The notes below the pieces were generated by a model, which saw only the letters and a program-made list of their open reading frames with translations, was not told the origin of the DNA and made no database searches. The translations under genes were made by a program, and so were the position numbers. Positions 1 through 8,381 of a stretch of DNA of 64,000 bases are shown here, in pieces. Within the stretch, counting starts at the first letter, position 1. Every line of letters starts with the position of its first letter. Source of the DNA: Lacihabitans sp. CCS-44 (GTDB lineage Bacteria > Bacteroidota > Bacteroidia > Cytophagales > Spirosomataceae); the NCBI RefSeq assembly GCF_024343735.1, contig NZ_RJUE01000066.1, positions 186,001-250,000 on the forward strand, in the 5' to 3' direction.

Positions 1-40
1 CTATAGAAATTGTAAAATAACCTTAAATAAACCTTTAAAA

Positions 41-454
41 ATGGCAAAAAATATCTATAAAAATGACTCTGAATCGGTTACGAAGTATATTTCAGAAATG
101 AAGCCCGAGGACGCAGAATTGTGCGAATTGATAAGAAAAGCTATCTTGGAGACCGACGAACAGATTGATGAATTTATCAAATGGAATGTTCCTGCCTATT
201 TTTACAAGGGCGAAATGAAACCTTATGACCCCAAGGAATACAAAAGAGATATGTTAGTCTTTAACACCAGGCAAAAGGATCATATTCTGGCTGTTCTACC
301 TTCTGGAGCAAAACTGACAGACATTGATAATCTTTTAGAAGGTAACTACCCCGACGGCAGAAGACTCATTAAGTTTTATAGCGTATCTGATTTTTTGGAA
401 AAGAAAAAAGCGTTTCAGCAGATTCTTAAAGAATGGGTTTCGATGGTGGAGTAA
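41..454 (+). CDS. DUF1801 family protein
   Basis: This 137-residue cytosolic protein has no signal peptide or membrane segment. Its layout matches the DUF1801 (YdhG-like) fold: an N-terminal helical part (residues about 10-45), an aromatic stretch around WNVPAYFYKG, and a C-terminal region with the GRRLIKFYSV motif. Members are small soluble proteins of unresolved biochemical role. It starts at an ATG 40 bases into the window and ends tail-to-tail with the minus-strand lipoprotein gene one base later. The family call is from recognition of these motifs only, and no substrate can be inferred. Confidence 0.7.
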   Translation: MAKNIYKNDSESVTKYISEMKPEDAELCELIRKAILETDEQIDEFIKWNVPAYFYKGEMKPYDPKEYKRDMLVFNTRQKDHILAVLPSGAKLTDIDNLLEGNYPDGRRLIKFYSVSDFLEKKKAFQQILKEWVSMVE

Positions 455-455
455 T

Positions 456-941
456 CTACTTCCTAAACGAAAATTGACTGTTAGAAACCTCGTCAAGATT
501 TCTAAGTACCTGACCTACAATGGCCTTTAATTGGCTTTTTGATAGCGTATTTGGCAATCTGCTACAAGTTCCTCTATAAAAAATTTCTTTGGTCTTATTA
601 TCCATTATTTGAATCATCAGGCTTTTGCCAGCTGTATGCTTTTTGGACAACACATTGCCGCTACTCACAAAATCCATATCAATAAGCTTGGTTTTTTCAT
701 TATATATCTTGTAAAAAACCGCCAAATCGAAATTTACATCGTCCTGGAAATACCCTTTTTTGTTAAGGCTATGCTCCATAGCACTCCAAATTTCTGGGTT
801 GCTTTTTTCGTCTTTTACCAAAGTATAGGTGATTTTCTTAAATTCATAACTCTGGTCAGTATAAGTATTCACCACAAACGGCCTTGTACTTATGCAGCTT
901 TGTGTAATAATCGCTATCAAGACCAATATTTTTGATTTCAT
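456..941 (-). CDS. Putative DUF4136-like lipoprotein
   Basis: The 161-residue product starts with a short hydrophobic leader ending in a lipobox (ITQSC, Cys at about residue 16), so it should be a lipidated envelope protein. The rest is a soluble domain. Its YEFKKITYTL start, the NFDLAVFYKIYNEKT strand and the IMDNKTKEIFYRGTCS strand resemble DUF4136-type lipoproteins, where a periodic 'D(Y/F)xV.Y' pattern is usual. An overlapping plus-strand reading frame at 609-935 is a shadow. A TACTTTTG box lies a few bases upstream of the start. Function is unknown and the family match is tentative. Confidence 0.6.
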   Translation of the reverse strand: MKSKILVLIAIITQSCISTRPFVVNTYTDQSYEFKKITYTLVKDEKSNPEIWSAMEHSLNKKGYFQDDVNFDLAVFYKIYNEKTKLIDMDFVSSGNVLSKKHTAGKSLMIQIMDNKTKEIFYRGTCSRLPNTLSKSQLKAIVGQVLRNLDEVSNSQFSFRK

Positions 942-958
942 CTGAACGTATTTTCACA

Positions 959-966
959 CAAAAGTA
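959..966 (-). promoter_or_regulatory. Bacteroidota -7 promoter box (TACTTTTG)
   Basis: Read on the minus strand this is TACTTTTG, an exact match to the Bacteroidota -7 consensus TAnnTTTG, 18 bases before the lipoprotein ATG at 941. A clear -33 TTTG at the right distance is not visible, so the assignment rests on the -7 box and its position. Confidence 0.4.
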
Positions 967-1017
967 AAAATATTTTCTAATAATGTTTATATATTTTTGT
1001 AAAATAATACAATTATT

Positions 1018-1716
1018 TTACACCATTTTGAATTTTGCTTTATACTTATTTAAAATTCTATTTGAAACAACGGCAAGTATAATACCTGGAGCAATCCAAG
1101 TAATTAAGTAGCCATAGAAAGGGAAGTTTTCTGGCAAATAACGTGGCACAATATTAACACAAAAGGCGGTAATTGCGGCAGAGTATGCACCCATCATTTT
1201 GCCACCATGAGCAAAAAGCCAATGCATTTTTTGAGCAGTTTTAAAGTTGAGGTAGTATTTTAAATCTCCGTAAGAATTCAACAAGCTTACCACTCCAAAC
1301 ACTAAGAATAGATATTGCAAACCCCCAAATTTTTCTGAATCAAGTACGCCGTATGCACCATAAGCCAGCATAACCAAGCCAGAAATACCAATAGCAAAGG
1401 CGGCGAGTTTGTCGTACCATGTTGGCTGAAGTCCTTTTTTCATGCTCAACATTCGTTTTCCTGACCAGTTGGGGTAAAAACTAACTATACCAATGGTTAA
1501 GAAAAACTGGTATCTTAGTTTTTCGGGATATAGTACAAAAAACAATAAAGTAGTAATGAAAATAAAAAACATAGCCCAATAAAATACCAGACCTGAGGCA
1601 TTATGTACTTTTCCGCCTTTTTTTCCGTAAGCCATGGCCACCAATCCCGAAGCCAGTGCCAGAATACCTGCCAATACATGTAGAAATAATGCCGATTGGA
1701 AAATTGCCTTTAACAT
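1018..1716 (-). CDS. Multi-pass membrane protein (DUF2306-like)
   Basis: This 232-residue, very hydrophobic protein has about seven predicted membrane helices. The first carries LHVLAGILALASGLVAM, followed by a GKKGGKVHNASG loop with a His. That is similar to the DUF2306 membrane family, where conserved His residues sit in helix ends (also here HWLFAHGGKMMGAY near residue 170). The His pairs could bind haem or metal, but this is inference. It starts at the ATG at 1716, 20 bases after a very good TTTG/TACTTTTG promoter, and appears to be a single-gene unit. Confidence 0.6.
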   Translation of the reverse strand: MLKAIFQSALFLHVLAGILALASGLVAMAYGKKGGKVHNASGLVFYWAMFFIFITTLLFFVLYPEKLRYQFFLTIGIVSFYPNWSGKRMLSMKKGLQPTWYDKLAAFAIGISGLVMLAYGAYGVLDSEKFGGLQYLFLVFGVVSLLNSYGDLKYYLNFKTAQKMHWLFAHGGKMMGAYSAAITAFCVNIVPRYLPENFPFYGYLITWIAPGIILAVVSNRILNKYKAKFKMV

Positions 1717-1735
1717 CTTGTTTTTGTTTAATGCT

Positions 1736-1765
1736 CAAAAGTATAGGACGTTTTGAATAATCAAA
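1736..1765 (-). promoter_or_regulatory. Bacteroidota-type promoter of the membrane protein gene
   Basis: On the minus strand a TTTG (-33, at 1765-1762) is followed after 18 bases by TACTTTTG (-7, at 1743-1736). Both the motifs and the spacing fit the Bacteroidota primary-sigma consensus, and the start codon at 1716 lies about 20 bases downstream. Confidence 0.65.
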
Positions 1766-1965
1766 AATTAAAGGGTCAACGGTCAAATGCTAGGGGTAAA
1801 AAGCAAGTTTTTGGGTTATTTGAAGGCGTTTTGGGATGTTTGACAAATTAAGTTTTTTTGCAAATGGTGTTTAATTTGGAATGTCAGAGACAACATTTAT
1901 CTATGAATTTTCGTAAAGCTATATATCTCAGAATAATTACAGTATAATTTTAAATTCTAAACTGA

Positions 1966-2697
1966 ATGGAACGCAAGGAATTTCTAAAAAAAGGTTTGAT
2001 AAGTCTCGGATTGTTTACGGCATTGCCCATTGTAATGGCATGCGAAAAAACCGAAGTGGCAGCTACAGACACTACCACAAGCACGGGTACTACAAATGGC
2101 AGCACAGCCAGCGACTGCTCGGTAACCAACAGCGAAACTGCGGGGCCATTCCCAATCAAAGACCCAGCCTCTTTGGTGAAAATGGATATTACAGGAGATA
2201 GACCAGGTGTAAAACTTACGGTAAAAATAAACATCAAAAACAAAAATAATAGCTGTGCGGCCTTGGCCAATACCATTGTGGATATCTGGCATTGCGACGC
2301 CAAGGGCGAATACTCAGAATATGGTGGTACTGGTATGCAGGCTGCCAACTGGACTTCGGCTCACTGGCTTCGGGGCAGACAAACCACAGATGCCAACGGC
2401 TTGGTTACTTTTACATCCATATTTCCGGGTTGGTACTCGGGAAGGGCTCCTCATATTCACGTACATGTATACAATGCCAGCGGCAAGTCGCTTTTGGTGA
2501 CACAAATTGCCTTCGATAAAGCAATTTGCGACACGGTGTACACCACTGCCACGGATTATAAAAGCCATGGAAAACAAGACACCACTAATGCCAGTGACAA
2601 TGTCTTTGGCGATGGATTTGCAAATGAATTGGGGACACTCACCGGAAGTATAGCTGACGGCTATATGCTTACGCATAATATTGTGGTAAGTGCTTGA
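1966..2697 (+). CDS. Intradiol ring-cleavage dioxygenase-like lipoprotein
   Basis: The 243-residue protein belongs to the intradiol dioxygenase superfamily (catechol 1,2-/protocatechuate 3,4-dioxygenase beta fold), non-haem Fe(III) enzymes that open catechol rings. All four usual iron ligands are visible: Tyr116 in the WHCDAKGEYSEYGG motif, Tyr157 in GWYSG, and His163 and His165 in PHIHVHV. Unlike classical cytosolic enzymes it begins with a basic leader and a lipobox (IVMAC, Cys26) followed by a Thr/Ser-rich linker, so it should be an envelope lipoprotein. It stands alone with no aromatic catabolic genes nearby, so the substrate is unknown. Fold and ligands are seen; activity is inferred. 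Confidence 0.85.
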   Translation: MERKEFLKKGLISLGLFTALPIVMACEKTEVAATDTTTSTGTTNGSTASDCSVTNSETAGPFPIKDPASLVKMDITGDRPGVKLTVKINIKNKNNSCAALANTIVDIWHCDAKGEYSEYGGTGMQAANWTSAHWLRGRQTTDANGLVTFTSIFPGWYSGRAPHIHVHVYNASGKSLLVTQIAFDKAICDTVYTTATDYKSHGKQDTTNASDNVFGDGFANELGTLTGSIADGYMLTHNIVVSA

Positions 2698-2750
2698 TTA
2701 TAAACCATAAATGGCGACAAGTAGTTCGCCATTTATTATAATATCCCAGT

Positions 2751-3248
2751 ATGAAGAAAATTACCCTACACTACAAAAAGATTATTGATAAAACCAGTAC
2801 CAAGAACTGGGAAAGACAAGTTTGGGAAGCAGCGTTTCTTGAATATTGTATGAAAGCTCAATTTTACGACAGTGATATTCAATATCCGATCTTCAAAGAC
2901 TTAATTTTGGTCAAACCAGAAGCTCAAAAACTTCACTATCTTACTAGTTTAGGCTGTTTGGGTCTTATTCAGCGGTTAAATAATTTTTTCCCTGACATAG
3001 CAGATACCTTGGGCAAAAGGTCAGTTCCATTTCTAAAATATGATTTCAAGATTCTCAATGCCAATTTCAATAAAAAGGACGATTTTGTTGTTCAACTAGA
3101 CTTTGAATCTACTCCACTTCTTTATATTGAATCCATTGCAGATACACTTTGGCTGGGTTTGCCTGACTCCAACACAGAGGAAAAAACAGAGACTCTCATG
3201 GTGAAATTGCAGAATAATTTAATGATTACCACCATTTTGAATCCGTAA
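2751..3248 (+). CDS. Hypothetical protein
   Basis: I do not recognise this 165-residue protein. It has no signal peptide or membrane helix, is rich in Lys and aromatic residues, and seems to be alpha/beta with a helical N-terminal half (TKNWERQVWEAAFLEYC) and a beta-rich C-terminal half. It starts at an ATG about 50 bases after the dioxygenase gene and is followed 59 bases later by the cupin gene on the same strand, so co-transcription is possible. Codon use matches its neighbours. Confidence 0.55.
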   Translation: MKKITLHYKKIIDKTSTKNWERQVWEAAFLEYCMKAQFYDSDIQYPIFKDLILVKPEAQKLHYLTSLGCLGLIQRLNNFFPDIADTLGKRSVPFLKYDFKILNANFNKKDDFVVQLDFESTPLLYIESIADTLWLGLPDSNTEEKTETLMVKLQNNLMITTILNP

Positions 3249-3307
3249 GCTTTAGAAAGGCTAAGCAATTATTATTCCCTTACAACCTATCTGTAAAAAA
3301 TAAATAT

Positions 3308-3976
3308 ATGAAAAATAAGCCTAGCATTATTCACTGGGCCGAAAGTAGGGAAATAACTCAAACTGAGGATTACAGAGTTCTTAGCAGCATCCCGTCTGCC
3401 ATTGCCGAAATTGACAAGTCAGATTTATTACAGCAACTCAAGCTTTTTAGAGATGTCACCATTGCACCTCAAAAGAAAATGGAGATTGTCCAAGCCTCCA
3501 GTAGCAGCACCATTTTTATACCAATGGTTGGTGGTTTGGAAATAATACAAAACGAAAAGAGTGTCTTTGTAGAACCCGGTCAATTTTATTGTCATAACAG
3601 TAAAGAAGAGCATTCTCTCGTGCTTCAAAATCCTTATGAAACAGAACACATCAACTTTATAGAACTTTGTTTTGCCTCTTTAGAAGAAAATAATAGCACA
3701 ACCGGGCGTTTCAATTTAGATGGCGAACTAAATAATCTCGTTGAACTAGAAATATCTCTTCCTCAAAAAATATATTTGGGCAAATTCTCTACCAGGAAAG
3801 AGTTTTTGATCAATTTTGAAGAAAATAGAAAAGCTTATTTCTTTGTAATCCATGGCTCATTTGAAGCCAACGGTATGCTCCTTCACAACAGAGACAGTGC
3901 AAGTTTTGTTTCGGTGGACAGTCTCGACTTTGAATCACTGGGCCAAGATAGTATTGCGTTGGTGTTTGTAGAATAA
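3308..3976 (+). CDS. Cupin / pirin-like protein
   Basis: This 222-residue soluble protein looks like a two-domain cupin of the pirin-related type. An N-terminal beta domain contains FIPMVGGLEIIQN and VFVEPGQFYCHNSKEEHS (the cupin strand pattern). A second beta domain contains the YFFVIHGSFEANGMLLHNRDSASF pattern typical of pirin C-terminal halves. The metal-binding His/Glu set of true pirins is incomplete, so a catalytic or metal-binding role is doubtful. It ends two bases before the stop of the convergent LytTR gene. Confidence 0.5.
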   Translation: MKNKPSIIHWAESREITQTEDYRVLSSIPSAIAEIDKSDLLQQLKLFRDVTIAPQKKMEIVQASSSSTIFIPMVGGLEIIQNEKSVFVEPGQFYCHNSKEEHSLVLQNPYETEHINFIELCFASLEENNSTTGRFNLDGELNNLVELEISLPQKIYLGKFSTRKEFLINFEENRKAYFFVIHGSFEANGMLLHNRDSASFVSVDSLDFESLGQDSIALVFVE

Positions 3977-3978
3977 GA

Positions 3979-4824
3979 CTACCTGAGTTTTTCTATCAAA
4001 AAAGAAAACTTCCGAGCTACAGGAACTAGAAAATCTGTGAATTTTAAATGCAGTTTGTAACCCTGGGCATTGCCGCTGACTTTGATTACATGATCAAGAT
4101 TGACTATAAATGAGCGGTGGGTTCTGACAATGTTCTCATCTGCAATTTGCGATTCGATTCTCGTCAGACTACTTCTCAAAAGTGTTTTTTCAATGTTTTG
4201 ATCTTTTAAATAAACAATCGAAGAATAGTTATCTGAAGACTCTATGTACAATAACTCCTTGTTTCTTAACTCTACAAAATCTTTTTCGTTTTCGGCTACA
4301 AGCTTTAGTTTTTCTTCGGCCATTTCGTCCTTAATATCTTTAATTACAACAGGTTTTGAATACTTTTTCAGCTGATAGATATAGTCTGCAAGAACCCAGA
4401 AAACTGTCGGAAATATTCCAATACCTAATACCCAGCCAAAGAAAGTGAGCCAGTTGCTTAATGAAAACTCCCATTTAAAAATGGCCGATCCGTAAGCAAC
4501 ATTGCCCGTGGTTATGATGAGCAACAATATCAAAACGCCTAGTATTTCTTTCCAGATTACCCAGTTTTTTTCCTCATGAAACTTCGGAAAGAGCGAAGGA
4601 ATAGCCTGCCTGTGAAAATAGGTTGAGATGGAGGTAATCAAGGCGAAGCCAATCAATTTTAAGAATTTGTTTGGGTCAGACCATTCTGAAATATCAAATG
4701 GCTGAAAAAAAACGAAGAACAAATACAAAAACACGCCTTCTCCAAGTGAATGAAGTGCCGCTTGAAGCTTAGTCCTTTCCCTTTGCGGGTAGGGCTGAAA
4801 AAATATGCTTATTGTTTTTTTCAG
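3979..4824 (-). CDS. LytTR-family membrane-bound DNA-binding regulator
   Basis: This transcription regulator combines an N-terminal membrane part (four hydrophobic helices, starting around FLYLFFVFFQPFDIS) with a linker and a C-terminal LytTR DNA-binding domain (about the last 100 residues, with ELLYIESSDNYSSIVY, the RTHRSFIVNLDHV motif and VPVARKFSF). The usual start at 4734 is a GTG inside the first membrane helix. The open frame continues upstream with residues typical of the family (QPYPQRERTKLQAALHSLGE), so I place the start near 4824. There a CTG overlaps the TGA stop of the rhomboid gene, suggesting translational coupling. The exact start codon is uncertain. It is the last gene of a permease-prenyl synthase-rhomboid-LytTR run. 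Confidence 0.75.
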   Translation of the reverse strand: MKKTISIFFQPYPQRERTKLQAALHSLGEGVFLYLFFVFFQPFDISEWSDPNKFLKLIGFALITSISTYFHRQAIPSLFPKFHEEKNWVIWKEILGVLILLLIITTGNVAYGSAIFKWEFSLSNWLTFFGWVLGIGIFPTVFWVLADYIYQLKKYSKPVVIKDIKDEMAEEKLKLVAENEKDFVELRNKELLYIESSDNYSSIVYLKDQNIEKTLLRSSLTRIESQIADENIVRTHRSFIVNLDHVIKVSGNAQGYKLHLKFTDFLVPVARKFSFLIEKLR

Positions 4825-5438
4825 AACGAGCCCAATATTTGGTTAAAAAAGCCTTTGATAGCGTCAGGATAAACCACCATCATAAAAACCACTCCCCAAA
4901 GACCTCCCCAAAGGTGAGCCATGTGGTTGACATTGTCACCTTGACGTCTGTCCATATAAATGGAATAAGCCACATAGATTACTGCAAAAATGTATGCTGG
5001 CATAGGTATGGGTATAGGAAACATCATCAGTTTGGTCATTGGCGATAAAATAATGCTGGCAAAAACAATAGAACTCACTCCACCCGAGGCACCCAATGAG
5101 TTGTAAAAGGCCATATTTTTGTATTTTATCATATCAGGAATATTGGAAACGATAATACCCAATAAATACAACAGCATAAAATATAAGTGGGTATTTCCTC
5201 CAAACAGATATTCAAAATAACTCTCTACCGCACCTCCAAATAGATACAAGGCATACATATTCAACAATAAATGCATGTAATCTGCATGAATAAATCCGCA
5301 GGTGAGTACTCTGTAATATTCTTTTCTGTGGCTTACCGAATATGGATTATGAATGAGTTTGTTCATCAAACCGCCATCTCTAAATGCCATGAAACTGATA
5401 CCTACCGTTATTATGATTATTATTACGCTTAAACTCAT
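4821..5438 (-). CDS. Rhomboid family intramembrane serine protease
   Basis: The 205-residue protein has about six membrane helices and the rhomboid catalytic dyad: Ser118 in the GASG motif and His175 in HMAHLWGG. The HADYMHLLLNMYALYLFGG segment corresponds to the conserved helix-2 HxxxN region (His56, Asn60). It should cleave transmembrane substrates within the inner membrane; its substrates are unknown. It starts 4 bases after the polyprenyl synthase stop and its own stop overlaps the likely start of the LytTR regulator, so these genes are probably one transcript. Confidence 0.88.
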   Translation of the reverse strand: MSLSVIIIIITVGISFMAFRDGGLMNKLIHNPYSVSHRKEYYRVLTCGFIHADYMHLLLNMYALYLFGGAVESYFEYLFGGNTHLYFMLLYLLGIIVSNIPDMIKYKNMAFYNSLGASGGVSSIVFASIILSPMTKLMMFPIPIPMPAYIFAVIYVAYSIYMDRRQGDNVNHMAHLWGGLWGVVFMMVVYPDAIKGFFNQILGSF

Positions 5439-5442
5439 GATT

Positions 5443-6438
5443 TTAATTTTCTCTGTTTTCTAATTGCTCCGCAAATGATCTCAAAACTTGTTTTTTGTCC
5501 TCACTTACCGATAGTTTATCAAGGGCGGCAGTGGCTTTTGTAAAATATTTCTTTGCCTCTGCTTCTGCCTCTGCTCGTATTTCTAGTTTGTCATAAACGG
5601 CTTTTATGGCTTCTACTTTTTCGTTAGCATCAAATTTTTTCTTTTTCAACCAGGCTTCCAACGTTTTTGCCTCATCTGTTCCTGCCGATTTTTCTATGGC
5701 ATCAAGCAACAACCACGTCTTTTTGTTTTCTATAATATCTCCACCAACTTGCTTCCCGAACTTCTCTGGATCGGCATATACATCTAGGATATCGTCATTC
5801 AGCTGAAAACCAAGGCCCAAGTTTACGCCTATTTCGTTTAACAAATTTACAGACTCATCATCGGCATCTGCCACTATTCCACCCAATTCCATAGCAAAAC
5901 CCAACAGAACCGACGTTTTCAAACGAATCATTTCGATGTAGTCCTCTTTTTTGACGTCTTTCTTGGTGGCAAAAACCATGTCGAGTTGCTGTCCTTCACA
6001 TACTTCGGCGGCGGTTTTGTTGAAACGACGAACAACCTGTTTAAAATGTCTGTCTTCAACTTGTAGAAGTAAATCATAAGCTGCCACGAGCATTACATCT
6101 CCCGACAAAATAGCGGTGTTTGTGTTCCATTTTTCATGAACGGTCTGCTGGCCTCTTCTCAAGGGAGCCTGATCCATGATGTCGTCGTGCATCAGTGTGA
6201 AATTATGAAAAACCTCAACTGCCATAGCTGGTTTAATGGCTTTTTGCCAGTTATAAAGCCACATATTGGCCGACATAAGTGTAAGTAAAGGCCGCAGTCT
6301 TTTGCCACCCAACGACATTATGTATGCTATAGGCTGATACAGTTCAATTGGATTTTCTCCATAAGAATAATTCTCAAATTCTTTGTTTATGGCTTCTAGA
6401 TAGGATTTAAAGGGCATCAATAAGTATTTTAGATTCAA
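5443..6438 (-). CDS. Polyprenyl synthetase (isoprenyl diphosphate synthase)
   Basis: This 331-residue enzyme condenses isopentenyl diphosphate with allylic diphosphates. The first Asp-rich motif is HDDIMD (Asp85, Asp86, Asp89), followed by the RRG diphosphate-binding motif. The second is NDDILD (Asp215, Asp216, Asp219). The GGKRLRP motif near residue 45 binds isopentenyl diphosphate. The first Asp motif has no two-residue insertion, and an aromatic residue (Phe80) sits five positions before it, which favours a short-chain product (farnesyl or geranylgeranyl diphosphate). Chain length cannot be fixed from sequence alone. A run of Ala/Glu repeats lies near the C-terminus. The likely product feeds quinone, lipid-carrier or carotenoid synthesis. 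Confidence 0.88.
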   Translation of the reverse strand: MNLKYLLMPFKSYLEAINKEFENYSYGENPIELYQPIAYIMSLGGKRLRPLLTLMSANMWLYNWQKAIKPAMAVEVFHNFTLMHDDIMDQAPLRRGQQTVHEKWNTNTAILSGDVMLVAAYDLLLQVEDRHFKQVVRRFNKTAAEVCEGQQLDMVFATKKDVKKEDYIEMIRLKTSVLLGFAMELGGIVADADDESVNLLNEIGVNLGLGFQLNDDILDVYADPEKFGKQVGGDIIENKKTWLLLDAIEKSAGTDEAKTLEAWLKKKKFDANEKVEAIKAVYDKLEIRAEAEAEAKKYFTKATAALDKLSVSEDKKQVLRSFAEQLENREN

Positions 6439-6495
6439 GAGTACATATAAGAAACAAAGCTATGGCTTATTTTGTTAATAGTCAGTCAAAAAAAC

Positions 6496-7827
6496 TTAAT
6501 TTTTAACTCTTCTGATTTGTAATTTGTACAAAGGATAGCTCAAAACTAAAAAGATAAGTGCGAACTGACTACTCTTTAAATCCTGCAAAACAGCTCCTAC
6601 CAAAAATAATATGGAACAAACCAACAAAAAATATGGAACAAACGGAAAACCCGGAACTTTGAAAGGCCTAGCCAAATTGGGCTCTGTTTTACGAAGTTTT
6701 ATTAATGAAGCAAACCCTGCGGCATAGCTCATTACAAAGAAAAAAGTGGCTATGTCGGAGAGTACTCCGCAAATCTCTTTGCCAGAAATAATTAACAGAA
6801 TAGATCCTATGCTCGTAATGGGCATAGCCACTGAAGGCGTACCGGCTTTGTTCACCTTTTGTACCGCTTTATGGAAAAGTCCATCTCGACTCATAGAGAA
6901 AATTACCCTTGGTGCAAACATGGTCTGAGCATTGAGCATGCCAAGTATGGAGAGCATAAGGAAGAAAGTAACGGTTTTGGCAGATTTCTCGCCGAAAATA
7001 AGCAAAACCGCATCAGCAGCGGCGAGTTTAGAATTTGCCAAAAGTTCGATCGGTATTACATAGAGTATGGCAGCGTTTACCAAAAGATAAATCAAAATCA
7101 CCATCAGAACACCTAAAATCATTGATTTTGGTAAGCTTTTGGCTGGATCTGCGTTTTCTTCAGAAAAATAAGAGGCCGTGTGCCAACCATCAAAAGTGTA
7201 AAATATTGATTGCAAGGCGGCTATTATTCCAAAAAGCAATGCAGGCTTTTGAGTCTTTTCTGCTGTGGCCTTCAAAAGCGAATAATCTACGTCTTTTCCA
7301 TAAACAAAGCACAGAACAACAAAAACTAGTAAGCCAATGGCTTTCAGAAACGAAAGTATTTCTTGCGATTTTCCACCTGCCCAAGTACCCAGAAAGTGAA
7401 AAGAAGTCAAGATTATTAATATGCTGATGGCTATCAATTGTATGTAGTTTCCAATACTTGGCAGCAGCAGAATGATGTACTCGCTCATGGTGTAAGCTCC
7501 AAAACCCAAGGCCGCCACCGTGCCCAGCCAGCTCGTAAGGCCCGTTATAAATCCGAAATAATTGCCAAATGCTCGTCGGGCATAAACATACCATGATCCC
7601 GCCTGTGGAAGCGAAACTCCAAGCTCAATAGCACACAAAACCCCAAGAAATGCGTAAATACTGACCAATATCCAGATGAGCATAATAATGGTGGGGTCGC
7701 CTATTTGTGCAGCTATAGCTCCCGGTTTTCTCAAGATTCCTGTTCCTATGGTGCCGCCAATGGTCACGGCTATTCCGAAACCCACACCCAGAAGTTTTAG
7801 TAATTGATTTGATGTTTTTTGAGTCAT
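6496..7827 (-). CDS. APC family amino acid permease
   Basis: The 443-residue integral membrane protein has about 12 helices and the APC superfamily signature: the helix-1 stretch GIAVTIGGTIGTGILRKPG, where the unwound GTGI segment binds substrate, and helix 6 with FYTFDGWHTASYFSEE. This resembles the LAT/ethanolamine or YfnA-type branch of amino acid transporters. It should import an amino acid by proton coupling across the inner membrane; substrate is not readable. It is the first gene of the minus-strand run ending with the LytTR regulator, 57 bases before the polyprenyl synthase start. Confidence 0.85.
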   Translation of the reverse strand: MTQKTSNQLLKLLGVGFGIAVTIGGTIGTGILRKPGAIAAQIGDPTIIMLIWILVSIYAFLGVLCAIELGVSLPQAGSWYVYARRAFGNYFGFITGLTSWLGTVAALGFGAYTMSEYIILLLPSIGNYIQLIAISILIILTSFHFLGTWAGGKSQEILSFLKAIGLLVFVVLCFVYGKDVDYSLLKATAEKTQKPALLFGIIAALQSIFYTFDGWHTASYFSEENADPAKSLPKSMILGVLMVILIYLLVNAAILYVIPIELLANSKLAAADAVLLIFGEKSAKTVTFFLMLSILGMLNAQTMFAPRVIFSMSRDGLFHKAVQKVNKAGTPSVAMPITSIGSILLIISGKEICGVLSDIATFFFVMSYAAGFASLIKLRKTEPNLARPFKVPGFPFVPYFLLVCSILFLVGAVLQDLKSSQFALIFLVLSYPLYKLQIRRVKN

Positions 7828-8381
7828 AGTTTGCCGTTAGAAATGCAATATAATTCAAAAAAAGTTTCCTTTAGTCACTAAAAGAGGTTTTGTGATGCTT
7901 TTGTAAAGAGGTTTTGTATTTCTTACAATCCAAAAATCAGAATCTACTCTATATTGAGGTCACTTCTGTTAGGCAAATGATTTTCCTTGAATAATCATTA
8001 GCCTGAATTGCTCCGAACTGAAGAACTTTTTATGGAATTCTAGACGAAATTAACTTAGATTTTTGGGTAAAAAAAAATGCCGATTTGGTAGTTTAAAAGA
8101 ATTGAAAACAACAATCTCTTCCAAAGTTTTGATACCTAAAATTACAGAAAGCTGTTTTTTTAAAATTATAATCATCCATAAACCAAAGAAAAATGGTTAT
8201 CCCTTTCAAAGTTTTAACTCGAAAAATTGCATTTTATATTAAAATCAGATTAAAATTTCGAGAAGTTATCGGATTTCGTCTACACACTTTCCGAGATTTT
8301 AAAATTTAACTTGGATGTCAAAAGCTGTGAATTTTACTTTGCAGTGTTTTTATTATTAACAAACTATTAAATAATTCTATT
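7828..8381. other. 554-base intergenic region between divergent genes
   Basis: No plausible gene is present. The region separates the divergent permease and susC genes and must hold both promoters. It contains a partial direct repeat: a segment at 8119-8145 (TTCCAAAGTTTT then AAAATTAC) recurs at 8205-8230 (TTCAAAGTTTT then AAAAATTGC), 86 bases apart. The right end holds a good promoter for susC. Confidence 0.5.
8310..8341 (+). promoter_or_regulatory. Probable susC promoter
   Basis: A CTTGG (-33) at 8310-8314 is followed after 19 bases by TTACTTTG at 8334-8341, one mismatch from the Bacteroidota -7 TAnnTTTG. The susC ATG at 8382 is about 35 bases downstream of the predicted start site. Confidence 0.5.

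Noticed and set aside
1950-2676. Several open frames (up to 132 codons) on both strands across the dioxygenase gene
   Set aside because: The intradiol frame has all iron ligands and a lipobox; the others are shadows caused by a locally higher GC content and codon bias.
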